DNA of 64,000 nt from an uncultured Clostridia bacterium (GTDB lineage Bacteria > Bacillota > Clostridia > UBA1381 > UBA9506): the NCBI GenBank assembly GCA_934438075.1, contig CAKSBF010000001.1, positions 372,001 to 436,000 on the forward strand. Direction: 5' to 3'. Both the position numbers and the translations under genes were made by a program. The notes under the pieces are model-generated. The model was not told the origin of the DNA, made no database searches, and saw only the letters and a program-made list of their open reading frames with translations. This document shows, piece by piece, positions 51,562 to 60,372 of this stretch (position 1 is the first letter of the stretch; every line of letters starts with the position of its first letter).

Positions 51562-52443
51562 TTACTCTTTGCTGCTCAAATAAATACCGGATGTCTTATT
51601 TTCAAAAACATCATTTAAGCCATAAATACGATATCCGAATTTATAGGCATCAGCATCCGGATTTGCTTCCGGCAAAATTACCTTCGGAGCCTGATGCTTT
51701 GTAATCTGTAACACCGCCGGTTTATGGATAATCATAAAATTAATATCCTTCGCAGAAGTACCCTTTTCATATCCGCCTGCTGTTTCATCCGTGTTCCCAA
51801 CAACCTTACCGCTTTTTAAACTGACAGCGGTATAAAATCTACCCTGTGGAACACTAATGACTCCTGCAAACCGGTTTAAAATTTCCTTTGACTTTGTCAT
51901 ATCTACACCATCAATCAAGTCAAGCAAGGTCGGAGTAATAAAAAGATATCTTTCCTCTTCCGGCACTTCTGCATCATCCATGGCCGACTTTGCAGTGCGC
52001 AAAGCATCCAAAACATCCGTACCTTTTGTATAAGTTGTCTCCGTTGCACTTAAAATATTGCTCGCCGATGCATAGGTTGCAAACCGAACCGCATCCAGCT
52101 CCGGCACAACATAAGAACGGATAAACTCACCGGAAAGTTTTCCAAAAGCCACACCGGCAGTTTCCTCGTTATCCATATTATCCACACTAAACATTCGTCC
52201 GCGTTCATAATTAAACTGAACTGTCTCATTTGTCAGGCTCACATCGCCGTTTACAAAACCGTCACTTCTGCTGTAATTAGCAAGACCGGATAACGACATT
52301 TTAGGAATCACAACTTCATTCGCATTTGCTCCCTGCTGAATCAATAGATTATCACTTTCCAAAACTGCCGTTTTCGCCGCCTGTTTATATGCCTCGTCCA
52401 ATAAGCCCGCATAATTTTTAAATAATGAAATCGAATTTGCCAT
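51562..52443 (-). CDS. Major capsid protein (HK97-fold)
   Basis: A 293-residue capsid protein. VVIPKMSLSGLANYSRSDGF, then QFNYERGRMFSVDNMDNEET, RYLFITPTLLDLIDG and a C-terminal DKYKFGYRIYGLNDVFENK-like segment match the clostridial group of HK97-fold major capsids. There is no N-terminal delta domain; the separate scaffold gene upstream fits this. AAAGGATG precedes the ATG. Intact frame. Confidence 0.88.
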   Translation of the reverse strand: MANSISLFKNYAGLLDEAYKQAAKTAVLESDNLLIQQGANANEVVIPKMSLSGLANYSRSDGFVNGDVSLTNETVQFNYERGRMFSVDNMDNEETAGVAFGKLSGEFIRSYVVPELDAVRFATYASASNILSATETTYTKGTDVLDALRTAKSAMDDAEVPEEERYLFITPTLLDLIDGVDMTKSKEILNRFAGVISVPQGRFYTAVSLKSGKVVGNTDETAGGYEKGTSAKDINFMIIHKPAVLQITKHQAPKVILPEANPDADAYKFGYRIYGLNDVFENKTSGIYLSSKE

Positions 52444-52467
52444 TTCTACATCATCCTTTCTTTTTGT

Positions 52468-53007
52468 TTAAAGTCCCATTGCCCTACGCAAATCACCATT
52501 GTCATCTTTTGCAATACCGTTTATCTTTTGTGAAAAACATGGTAATGCCTCTTTCGGTTCAAAGAGAAAACTGTAGTTTTCTTTTAAAGCTTTTACTTGT
52601 TCCTCCAACCCCATAACTTTCTCATCGCAAACGGAAACAGAGTTAAAGTCAATTAAATGCTCCAAAACTTTTGCGTCCTTTGCACCATTTTCTTTACAAA
52701 TTCTCTGCATCTCCTCTTGCATACGAAGTCTGTCAAGTTTTTCCTTGCCTTCCTTCGCTGCTCTTTCTGCCTTTTCCCGCCAGTCCTTTGCCTCACTTTT
52801 TAAACCGTCAACATCAAGGCCACGATATTCTCCCAGCTCCCTGTTGCGTTCCTCCAAAGTTTTTTTAACCTCTGCAAACTCCATCCTCTGCTGTAATTGA
52901 GCCTCTTTTACACGCTCAATGTCCCTGCCGTTCATGGCAAGAATTTTACTCGCCTGTTCCTTGCTCAATCCTAACTCCATCAACTCCTCAGTTTTCATGA
53001 CTTTAAT
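52468..53007 (-). CDS. Phage scaffold protein (GP20-like)
   Basis: A 179-residue coiled-coil protein: KTEELMELGLSKEQASKIL at the N-terminus, then a long charged helix (about 40-110) and a C-terminal LFEPKEALPCFSQKINGIAK, the pattern of minor structural GP20 scaffolds. Starts at 53007 (ATG 1-2 nt after GGGGAGG) and 52995 (ATG 13 nt after) are both imperfect; 53007 is given. It directly precedes the major capsid gene. Confidence 0.8.
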   Translation of the reverse strand: MKVMKTEELMELGLSKEQASKILAMNGRDIERVKEAQLQQRMEFAEVKKTLEERNRELGEYRGLDVDGLKSEAKDWREKAERAAKEGKEKLDRLRMQEEMQRICKENGAKDAKVLEHLIDFNSVSVCDEKVMGLEEQVKALKENYSFLFEPKEALPCFSQKINGIAKDDNGDLRRAMGL

Positions 53008-53067
53008 CATTCCTCCCCTTTGTAAAATCTGTTTTCGGCTACAATTTTTAGGTGTTTTCCTCACCAA

Positions 53068-53243
53068 CCGACCGCAATTATAGGTCTGCGAAAACCAAAT
53101 CTATTTAATATTTATAAGCAATCTTATATGTGCACAAGTGCGTAAATAAGTTAGCCGGCAGGCCGGGGTTGTTTCCTCCCCACACGCGAAAACCCTGTTT
53201 CCGAATGAGCTTTTGAGTCTGCTCAAAAGACAGTAATAAATTA
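53068..53243 (-). other. Non-coding gap where a minor head (MuF/Gp7) gene is expected
   Basis: Between portal and scaffold genes such phages usually carry a minor head morphogenesis gene of about 1 kb. Here there are only about 175 bp. On the reverse strand they contain GGGGAGGAAACAACCCC and GGCCTGCCGGC, GC-rich palindromic pieces like those of the repeat elements near 36.9 and 42 kb. An open frame of about 50 codons runs through from inside the portal gene but resembles nothing. It looks like a deletion scar. Confidence 0.5.
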
Positions 53244-54614
53244 TCATTTATCTCCCATCTTAAAAACTCTCTCCCCAACCGCTTCCTTCGCCCGCTGCTC
53301 ACTTTCGCCGAAATACCACATACGAAATTCCCACGGCTGCAAAATTCCCTCCTGCAATAACTGCTGCTTTTCCGAAAATTCCGTTGCCCTGTCCGCCACA
53401 ATGCTGTCATCAAAATCAAACGTCTTATCACAAATTCCTTCCGGCGCCAAATGATATAGACTGCACAAAACATTCATTGCGTCAATTAACTCGCAAAGAG
53501 CAAGCCGTAATGATTTTTGGACATCACAAATCATAGAATAGCTTCTTTGTTTAGATGCACGTATTTCCTCCGCTGTTTTGTCAACATTATCCACATCAGA
53601 AAGTGTACCGTACGCAAGCCCGCAATTAAATTCTATCTTGCGCAATATTGCATTCAACCCGCGTAAAATATTCTCTTCCCGTAAATTCGGTGTCCAATCA
53701 GAAAACAAATCATCACCGCCCTGGTCTATTCCGAGCAGTCGATACAAACGTTTATCCGGAATCTGAGCGCGCCCCTTTTCATCCAGCCGAAACGCCATAT
53801 CCGAAACATAAAGTGCACGTTCACCGCTTTCAAATTCCCACAAAAGCCTGGAGTACTGCCTATCAGCCTCCCGAATCAAATCCACCGCCCGCGCAAATAC
53901 CGAAACTCCCAGCGGCGAATCCGTATCCACCGCATTCGCATACGGCACTTTAAAATAAGCAAATAACGGGCTTTTTATATTTTGAATCGTTACTTCTTGC
54001 ACAACATTTTCCCATTCTGCCACCTCATTCAAAGGAACCTCTCGCCCCAGGTTTCCGCGCACTCTGCTGACAAATGCACGATTTCTGACGCAGTAACCAT
54101 CTTCTTTCATTTCGTGGCACTCTAAACGGGTATAAATCTTTCCGTTCAACAAAAACCTATCCGTAAAGACCGCCGCAGTGATTCTCCCTGAACTATCAAA
54201 CGCCATCGGATAAAAATCATCAGCCTGAATAAAATCAATTAAAATCCTTCCACCCGATACATACGGTTTCATCACCAAGCCGCCCTTTGCGCAGCCATAT
54301 TCCACATATCTGCGAAGCTGCGCCAGCACCGGCTGATACATCTTATTCAAATATGCCGCCCTCTCACTTCCTGTTATCTCCGACCGCAATTCGATAGTTG
54401 CCAGTCTTGCCGTCTCCGCTGCAATCGCCGCCGGCAAATTTAAACTTTTCACTCTTTCGTTTGTCCACGGAGGAGTATTGTCATACATCGCACACCAAAG
54501 CTTCAATCCCTCCTTCATTCTCTCGGAAATGCTGCTTTTTTCCTCCCAAATTCTCTCCAATTCCTGCCCTGTCAAATGCTGCACCGCCCTTTTCATCCAT
54601 TTTTTAAATTCCAA
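53244..54614 (-). CDS. Phage portal protein
   Basis: A 456-residue SPP1/PBSX-type portal. Typical blocks are WCAMYDNTPPW, SLNLPAAIAAETARLATIEL, GGLVMKPYVSGGRILIDFIQ, then the VYANAVDTDSPLGVSVFARA-like KVPYANAVDTDSPLG and KTAEEIRASKQRSYSMICDV. TTG start at 54614 with GGAGGAG 7 nt upstream. It lies 23 nt behind the large terminase. Confidence 0.9.
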   Translation of the reverse strand: MEFKKWMKRAVQHLTGQELERIWEEKSSISERMKEGLKLWCAMYDNTPPWTNERVKSLNLPAAIAAETARLATIELRSEITGSERAAYLNKMYQPVLAQLRRYVEYGCAKGGLVMKPYVSGGRILIDFIQADDFYPMAFDSSGRITAAVFTDRFLLNGKIYTRLECHEMKEDGYCVRNRAFVSRVRGNLGREVPLNEVAEWENVVQEVTIQNIKSPLFAYFKVPYANAVDTDSPLGVSVFARAVDLIREADRQYSRLLWEFESGERALYVSDMAFRLDEKGRAQIPDKRLYRLLGIDQGGDDLFSDWTPNLREENILRGLNAILRKIEFNCGLAYGTLSDVDNVDKTAEEIRASKQRSYSMICDVQKSLRLALCELIDAMNVLCSLYHLAPEGICDKTFDFDDSIVADRATEFSEKQQLLQEGILQPWEFRMWYFGESEQRAKEAVGERVFKMGDK

Positions 54615-54637
54615 ATGCTTTCTCCTCCATTCTCGCC

Positions 54638-55831
54638 TTACCGAAATTCACGCCTCAGCACGGTATTACAAAAATACCGAATATCATCCATCGCATGGTC
54701 ATTTGCTTTCACCACCGCATCTGTTTTTGCATCTTCATCCCACACATAAGACCGAAATTCCCTGAAAGTATCCCTGCAACCTTTATCAAATAGAAGATTT
54801 CCACCAACAAGATAAGATGCCACCAACCGAATCCCGTCAAGCACCTGATTATTTGCCTTTTTTACAGAAAATCTGCCGTGCCTGCGAATACAAGTAATAA
54901 AGCTGGCCGCCGATGGATCGACGACAACCTGCCGAATCGGAAAATTACCTGCCAGGTTCTCCATCTGTTCATAATATTCTTCATCTGTCATTTGCCTTCG
55001 CTCTTTTCTTCCGTCATAGTAAAATTCCCGCAGCCGTACCGCTCTTTTCGCCATTCTGTCAACAACCCACAAGCCCATAGAGCAAGGGTTTTGCGTTCCA
55101 TAATCAACAGAAATATAATATTCCCCATCACACGCCACGTCCTCTGCGTTCACAATATGCCGGTCTTCACAAAAACAAGAATAAACCAAACCTTCCGCGT
55201 TGACCCACTCACCTTCAATAAATCTTTCATAAAAAACACCGCTATATTCCTTTTTCAAATTTTCCACAAAGTCAGGCTCCAAAAAAATATTATCATCAAT
55301 TAAAAACTTCCATGATAACAAATCCAACTCCGTCTTTCTGTCCAAATATTTTGTTTTGAGCCAGTGTGTCGGAGCATCCGGATTGGTCGTACCAATCAAT
55401 TTTGCATCAGATACTGATAGTCTAGATAATAACATAGAAAAAAAATCCTGCGACAGCAACGTAATTTCATCGCAATATGCACCATGCAATGTGATTCCGC
55501 GAATTTTCTCCTCCGCTGTTACATCACCTGCACTCTCCAAATAAATTTTCCTTCCAAAAAGCGAACCTTCTTTATTGTACATGCTATAGCTAAAGCATCG
55601 ACTCCCCACCAGTCCTTCCAATAAGGAAAGACAATTTCTTTTCAGAGAATCCAGTGTCCTCGCACACATTAAATAACAACCGTCTTTTGGCATCTGCGCT
55701 ACCCAAAACGCCCACAAAACCAAGCTAATCCATGTTTTCCCGGAGCGAACCGATCCCTCTAAAATATTAATCCGAGCCAGCTTTCCGGTAAAAAAACGAC
55801 AAAGCAATTCCCATTGCTTGGGACAAAACAC
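54638..55831 (-). CDS. Terminase large subunit
   Basis: A 397-residue packaging motor. The ATPase has Walker A GSVRSGKTW (about 26-34), Walker B and catalytic Glu in GAYCDEITLL, and coupling GTTNPDAPTHWL. The nuclease domain has SVDYGTQNP, VVDPSAASF and HAMDDIRYF acidic residues. This is the PBSX-type family. Start GTG 55831, weak ribosome site, 6 nt after the small terminase. All catalytic motifs look intact. Confidence 0.93.
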   Translation of the reverse strand: MFCPKQWELLCRFFTGKLARINILEGSVRSGKTWISLVLWAFWVAQMPKDGCYLMCARTLDSLKRNCLSLLEGLVGSRCFSYSMYNKEGSLFGRKIYLESAGDVTAEEKIRGITLHGAYCDEITLLSQDFFSMLLSRLSVSDAKLIGTTNPDAPTHWLKTKYLDRKTELDLLSWKFLIDDNIFLEPDFVENLKKEYSGVFYERFIEGEWVNAEGLVYSCFCEDRHIVNAEDVACDGEYYISVDYGTQNPCSMGLWVVDRMAKRAVRLREFYYDGRKERRQMTDEEYYEQMENLAGNFPIRQVVVDPSAASFITCIRRHGRFSVKKANNQVLDGIRLVASYLVGGNLLFDKGCRDTFREFRSYVWDEDAKTDAVVKANDHAMDDIRYFCNTVLRREFR

Positions 55832-55837
55832 TTTATT

Positions 55838-56338
55838 TCAGTCAGGTCCTTTCTCCTGTTCTTTTGATTGTTCAAATGCTATCGCCTCCCGAATTCCGGC
55901 AAGCAGTTTATCCAGCTGTCCACTTCCTTCCGTTTCGGTATCAATTAATGCCTTTACCTCACGATAGGCGGATACGTCACCCTTTTCTACGGCTTTTCTT
56001 AACATCGCCTGTGCAAGCAGCATGGTCTGATTCATTTCCTTCTCACAAAAACCGCTTGCTAACAGTTGATTTTTTTCCTCACAATCCGATGCAGGCGATT
56101 CTAAAAGTCTTAACATACATCTTGATAAAGATGCGTTTTTTTCTAAAACATCACCGTTGACACACATACTTTGCTTTTCTCGCGCCCTGCCCCTTTTCCC
56201 TTTCAAAGGAATTGATGCAGATTCAACAGCATTTGCCGCCATGGACATTTTCTTTTTTTCTCCATTATCTCCGCCTACAATTATTCTTTTATCTGTCCTT
56301 TTCCGTGTGCTTGTATCACTAATTACGTTTTCCGCCAT
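55838..56338 (-). CDS. Terminase small subunit-like protein
   Basis: A 166-residue mainly helical basic protein upstream of the large terminase. KRGRAREKQSM is a basic stretch, and LLAQAMLRKAVEKGDVSAYREVKALIDTETEG resembles the C-terminal helices of small terminases. Start uncertain: ATG 56338 lies 16 nt behind GAGGAGG, whereas an in-frame ATT at 56347 has ideal 7-nt spacing. The frame stays open to GTG 56446. The identification rests mainly on position. Confidence 0.6.
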   Translation of the reverse strand: MAENVISDTSTRKRTDKRIIVGGDNGEKKKMSMAANAVESASIPLKGKRGRAREKQSMCVNGDVLEKNASLSRCMLRLLESPASDCEEKNQLLASGFCEKEMNQTMLLAQAMLRKAVEKGDVSAYREVKALIDTETEGSGQLDKLLAGIREAIAFEQSKEQEKGPD

Positions 56339-56558
56339 ATGCCGAATGTTTTCGCCTCCTCTTTCATAATCCCGCCTGTTTCCCACATTAAAAATTTTTC
56401 CGGCAACTTGCCCCGGGTATTTTTTGAAATATGCGGCATAAATCACACGTTATGTGTAGTTTGCGCTTAAAAAAATAATTACAAAAGAATACATGCATAT
56501 TTACGCCGCAATTTCCAAAAGATTGAGAGATTTGTTCTACTGTATTATAAACAAAATA

Positions 56559-56611
56559 GAACATTTGTTCTATTTTCCTGCTATTATATCACACATTTCG
56601 TGTTTTGTCAA
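56559..56611 (-). promoter_or_regulatory. Phage late-operon promoter with LexA/SOS box
   Basis: On the reverse strand TTGACA (56606-56611) and TATAAT (56583-56588) are exactly 17 nt apart. About 12 nt after the -10 lies GAACAAATGTTC (56559-56570), a perfect palindrome fitting the SOS core GAAC-RNRY-GTTC seen at recA. A second TAGAACAAAT half-copy and another TATAAT (56544-56549) follow. The spacer also holds ACACGAAATGTGT. The module should be induced by DNA damage through host LexA. Confidence 0.82.
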
Positions 56612-56651
56612 GCTTTTTTTGTTATTAATTGGTAAATATATTTTCACATAC

Positions 56652-56691
56652 AAAAAAGCAGCGCCTTTTGACGGTTTATCAAAAAGCGCTG
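56652..56691 (-). terminator. prkC terminator
   Basis: On the reverse strand CAGCGCTTTTTGA-loop-TCAAAAGGCGCTG forms a hairpin with one mismatch, followed by TTTTTT (56652-56657). It ends the rsmB-rlmN-prpC-prkC operon 20 nt after the prkC stop and separates it from the phage promoter. Confidence 0.82.
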
Positions 56692-56710
56692 TCTAAATTA
56701 ATTTCCAAAT

Positions 56711-58534
56711 TTATGCATTCGGCGACACCGGTTTAATGGGAGCCTTTGTCTCCTCCGGTTCACTTGCAGAAGGAGCCTGTGTCTGCTTCGGCGGCTCCGG
56801 CTCTGCTGTTGCCGGCGGTTCTGTTTGCTTCGGACCGGAGCTCAGTTTAATATCAATACTTGTTTTTTCCTTCACTTCCACATCAGCACGAATAGACTGT
56901 GCCGCAACAGTTCCTTTTTTACGCGTGCTCTCCACAGTACCAATGCTGCCCCATGTCAAACCTGCATCCAAAAGAGCCGCCTTAGCTTCCTCTTCCGTCT
57001 TTCCAAGCAGATTCGGAACAGGAACCATCTTCTCATCCTTACCGGCACTGACATAAATTGTAACCGTGTCACCCTTTTTATATTTTGTTCCCTCCGCCGG
57101 CGATTGCCTTACAACATATCCCTTCGGAATAGAATCACTCGTTTCACTCACCACATTCGGCACCAAATCCAATGCACGAATCCGCTCCTGTGCATCCGTA
57201 TCCTTGCGGTTTACCAAATCAGGAATCGTTCCGCCGTCTCCTCCGAGACTGACAACTACCTTGATTTTTGCATTATCCTTTACCTTCTTGTTGGCCGTCG
57301 GATTCTGGGAAATAATCTTTCCTTCGTCGATCTCATCACTTTTTTCTTCTTTTTCTACAACAATCTTTATATTTGTATTTTTCACCATCTCTTCCGCTTC
57401 CGCTACTGTCTTATTTTTAAAATCGGGCAGTTCCACATCCGCACCGGACGGCGAAAGAATAAAGAAATAAAACAACACCCCTAAAACAACCACAAGACCA
57501 AGACCTGTACCAATACCGGCAATAATGCCAACCTTGTCCTTTTTCTTCTGTTGTTCACTCTTTTCTTTGCTCTTTTTTTGTACCGGCTCCACAGGCTTGT
57601 GCTTTCCCTCATATCCCAAAAGTTCATCCGGCATCACATGCTCCCGCGGCTCTACCTTCGGCACATACATTGTCTCGCCGTCACTTACACGCGAATCATA
57701 AGAGACCGGCGTCCCCAGATATACCTTTTTTAAATCAATCATCATCTTCGTCGCCGACTCATAGCGAGATAATTGCTCCTTACTCATAGCACGCAAAATC
57801 ACATTTTCTAACGACTGAGGAATATCAGGATTCAATGTTTTCGGCGGAATCGGTTCCTTTTCAATATGCTGCATGGCAATGGCAACCGCCGAGTCACCGT
57901 CAAAAGGCAGCTTTCCTGTCACCATTTCATACATCAGCACACCCAAAGAATAAATATCTGTTTTGGCATCAATATATCCGCCCCTCGCCTGCTCCGGTGA
58001 AAAATAATGAACCGAACCCATCGCAGCCGCGCCGCCCGTGCTGATCGTACTGGTGCTCATCACCTTCGCAATACCAAAGTCCGTAATCTTCAGCGTTCCT
58101 TCCCGGGTAATGATAATATTATGCGGTTTAATATCTTTATGGACAATGCCTTTTTTATGCGCATGCTCAAGGCCGGAGCAAATCTGCGCCGCGTAATCCA
58201 CCGCTTCCTTCCACGGAATAATGCCTTTCGCGTCAATATACTGTTTCAGCGTTACACCTTCCACATATTCCATTACAATATAATCCAAATCGCCGTCCTG
58301 TCCGACATCATAAATGGATACAATGTTCGGATGTGAAAGTGCGCCTGCAGACTGTGCCTCCACTTTAAAACGGTGAATAAAATCCTTGTCCTCGCGAAAC
58401 TCGGGACGAAGCACTTTCAGCGCAACATAGCGATTCAGCACCATACATTTTGCTTTATAAACAACGGCCATTCCGCCTTTTCCAATTTCTTCTATAATCT
58501 CATAACGGTTTCCAATCAATTTTCCGGTCATCAT
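56711..58534 (-). CDS. prkC: Ser/Thr protein kinase with PASTA repeats (PrkC/Stk1)
   Basis: A 607-residue membrane kinase that senses muropeptides. Kinase domain (about 1-275): IGKGGMAVVYKA, VALKVL Lys, the catalytic loop HKDIKPHN (Lys in place of the usual Arg), DFG in TDFGIAKV and SPEQARGG. A juxtamembrane basic linker leads to one transmembrane helix (GIIAGIGTGLGLVVVLGVLF), then three PASTA repeats and a Pro/Glu/Thr-rich tail. The frame opens at 58570, but GGAG fits ATG 58534 or 58531. Directly downstream of the phosphatase gene. Confidence 0.93.
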   Translation of the reverse strand: MMTGKLIGNRYEIIEEIGKGGMAVVYKAKCMVLNRYVALKVLRPEFREDKDFIHRFKVEAQSAGALSHPNIVSIYDVGQDGDLDYIVMEYVEGVTLKQYIDAKGIIPWKEAVDYAAQICSGLEHAHKKGIVHKDIKPHNIIITREGTLKITDFGIAKVMSTSTISTGGAAAMGSVHYFSPEQARGGYIDAKTDIYSLGVLMYEMVTGKLPFDGDSAVAIAMQHIEKEPIPPKTLNPDIPQSLENVILRAMSKEQLSRYESATKMMIDLKKVYLGTPVSYDSRVSDGETMYVPKVEPREHVMPDELLGYEGKHKPVEPVQKKSKEKSEQQKKKDKVGIIAGIGTGLGLVVVLGVLFYFFILSPSGADVELPDFKNKTVAEAEEMVKNTNIKIVVEKEEKSDEIDEGKIISQNPTANKKVKDNAKIKVVVSLGGDGGTIPDLVNRKDTDAQERIRALDLVPNVVSETSDSIPKGYVVRQSPAEGTKYKKGDTVTIYVSAGKDEKMVPVPNLLGKTEEEAKAALLDAGLTWGSIGTVESTRKKGTVAAQSIRADVEVKEKTSIDIKLSSGPKQTEPPATAEPEPPKQTQAPSASEPEETKAPIKPVSPNA

Positions 58535-58576
58535 CTTCATCATCTCCGCATCATTATTTGTTGTAAACATCGTCTG

Positions 58577-59314
58577 TCAAATCGCAAGCAAAACAGCCGT
58601 AATGTTGTCCAGACCGCCTTTTTCATTCGCTGCGTCGACCAGCGCAGCAGCAGCCTCTTCCATGGATTGAGCTTCACGAATCAAATGATACATTTCTCTG
58701 TCTGACAGCTGATTCGAAAGCCCGTCCGTGCACAATAAAATGATGTCGTTTGCCTGTATTTCAAATTCATAGATATCAATTTCTACCTTCGGGTCCGTCC
58801 CCACAGCACGCGTAATCACATTTTTCTGCGGATGATTTCTTGCCTGCTCCGGTGTAATCTGCCCATTTTTCAACAATTCAGCAACCAAAGAATGATCTGA
58901 AGTAACTTTGTGAATCACATCATCGCGAATAATATAGGCCCGCGAGTCTCCCACATGCGCAATCGTTGCCTGCATTCCATATAAAAAGCATGCCGTTAAG
59001 GTAGTCCCCATGCCCGAAAACTTCACATTATCTCTGCTATTCGTGTAAATTAATTGATTTGCATGATCAATCGCCGCAATCAAAAGATCACGGACATGTT
59101 CCGGAGAAACCTGGTCATTAAAATATTCATTAATAAAACCACTCACTGTTTCAATCGCAATCCCGCTGGCTGTCTCCCCTGCATTATGCCCTCCCATGCC
59201 GTCCGCTACCATGGCATAAAGGGCCTCCAGCTTTCTGACATACTCCGAAACATAAAAATTGTCCTCATTAATCGGCCTCGTTTTGCCGACATCGCTGCAA
59301 GTGCCAATTCTCAC
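58577..59314 (-). CDS. prpC: PP2C-family protein phosphatase PrpC/Stp
   Basis: A 245-residue manganese-dependent phosphatase that reverses PrkC phosphorylation. Metal-binding motifs are GKTRPINEDNFYV, VADGMGGHNAGE, ATIAHVGDSRAYI, LCTDGLSNQL and GGLDNITAVL. Start GTG 59314 overlaps the rlmN stop (GTGA), with AGAGGTG upstream. Confidence 0.95.
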   Translation of the reverse strand: MRIGTCSDVGKTRPINEDNFYVSEYVRKLEALYAMVADGMGGHNAGETASGIAIETVSGFINEYFNDQVSPEHVRDLLIAAIDHANQLIYTNSRDNVKFSGMGTTLTACFLYGMQATIAHVGDSRAYIIRDDVIHKVTSDHSLVAELLKNGQITPEQARNHPQKNVITRAVGTDPKVEIDIYEFEIQANDIILLCTDGLSNQLSDREMYHLIREAQSMEEAAAALVDAANEKGGLDNITAVLLAI

Positions 59315-60372
59315 TTCATATCACCTCTGCTCATTCTTGTTTTCTCCTCTGTCACCGCCTTGCGCAGTTGACCACACGCTGCTTGAATATCACTGCCCAA
59401 CTCGCGCCGCACCGTAACAGAAAAACCAAATCGCTCCAATTCATTTTGAAATTCACGAATCCGTTTCGGACTGCTCTTTACAAAATCACGTTCCTCCACA
59501 TTATTAATCGGTATTAAATTAATATGCACCAACATATTTTTAAATAATCTTGCCAGTTCTTCTGCACATTCTCTGGTATCATTTTGCCCCCGGATCATCG
59601 CATATTCCACACTGATTCTGCGGCCGGTCACCGCCAGATAATTCTTTAGTGCCTTTAACAGCACCGGCAAAGGATAACGCGCATCTACCGGCATAATTTT
59701 TTTTCGTTCCTCATCAAACGGCGAATGAAGCGAAATCGAAAGTGTGATCGGCAGGTTCTCTTTCGCCAAATCATAAATCCTTTCCGCCACGCCGCAGGTA
59801 GAAAGTGAAATATGCCGATAGCCTATGTTCAGCCCCTCCGCATGATTCACATTTTTCAAAAACTTCAACACATTATCGTAATTATCTAAAGGCTCGCCGA
59901 TTCCCATCATTACAATATTGGAAATTTTGCGGCCGGAGTCTGCCTGCGCAGTCATAATCTGATCAATAATCTCTGACGGAGTCAGGTTTCTCAGCAAACC
60001 GCCTATAGTTGAAGCACAAAACCGACATCCCATGCGGCACCCAACCTGCGAGGAAACGCAAATCGTGTTTCCGTGCTTATAACTCATCAGCACACTCTCA
60101 ATTAAATTTCCGTCCTTCAACCGAAACAAATATTTTATCGTACCGTCAATTTTGGAAACCAACTTGCGTTCAATCCCCAGATGTCCAATCTCACAAAGGC
60201 CATCCAGCTTTTCTCGCAAGTCCTTAGACAAATCCGTCATCTCAAAAACAGATGGAACACCGCGATACACCCAGCGAAAAATCTGTTTCGCGCGAAACGG
60301 CTTCTCACCTAAATCCGAAAGCCAATCAGACAATTCCTCAAAACTCATATCTTTTAAATCCAGCTTGCCCAT
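59311..60372 (-). CDS. rlmN: Dual-specificity RNA methyltransferase RlmN
   Basis: A 353-residue radical SAM enzyme that methylates C2 of A2503 in 23S rRNA and A37 in some tRNAs. The cluster motif is CRMGCRFCAST (about 115-125), followed by GIGEPLDNYD and LSLHSPFDEER. The C-terminal catalytic Cys is in IQAACGQLR. AGAGG precedes the ATG, which overlaps the rsmB stop by one base. Confidence 0.96.
   Translation of the reverse strand: MGKLDLKDMSFEELSDWLSDLGEKPFRAKQIFRWVYRGVPSVFEMTDLSKDLREKLDGLCEIGHLGIERKLVSKIDGTIKYLFRLKDGNLIESVLMSYKHGNTICVSSQVGCRMGCRFCASTIGGLLRNLTPSEIIDQIMTAQADSGRKISNIVMMGIGEPLDNYDNVLKFLKNVNHAEGLNIGYRHISLSTCGVAERIYDLAKENLPITLSISLHSPFDEERKKIMPVDARYPLPVLLKALKNYLAVTGRRISVEYAMIRGQNDTRECAEELARLFKNMLVHINLIPINNVEERDFVKSSPKRIREFQNELERFGFSVTVRRELGSDIQAACGQLRKAVTEEKTRMSRGDMK

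Larger units (their letters stand above)
41377..56611 (-). mobile_element. Compact siphovirus structural module (prophage remnant or domesticated particle)
   Basis: About 15 kb of head-to-lysis genes in canonical order on one strand: small and large terminase, portal, scaffold, major capsid, connectors, major tail protein, Gp15-like, tape measure, distal tail, Gp37-like, baseplate, lysin, holin. There is no integrase, excisionase, repressor, replication or antirepressor gene and no attachment-site duplication that I can see. A LexA-boxed consensus promoter heads it. It lies between mtaB's neighbour and prkC. Defects: split tape measure, no minor head protein. A gene-transfer-agent-like use is possible but unproven. 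Confidence 0.85.

Noticed and set aside
53105..53473. 122-codon reverse frame overlapping the end of the portal gene
   Set aside because: It overlaps the portal gene in another frame over most of its length, has no ribosome site and its unique tail resembles no protein; treated as chance frame through a repeat-like gap.
57066..57484. Forward frames antisense to the PASTA region of prkC
   Set aside because: Low-complexity shadows of a repeat-containing coding region with no start signals.
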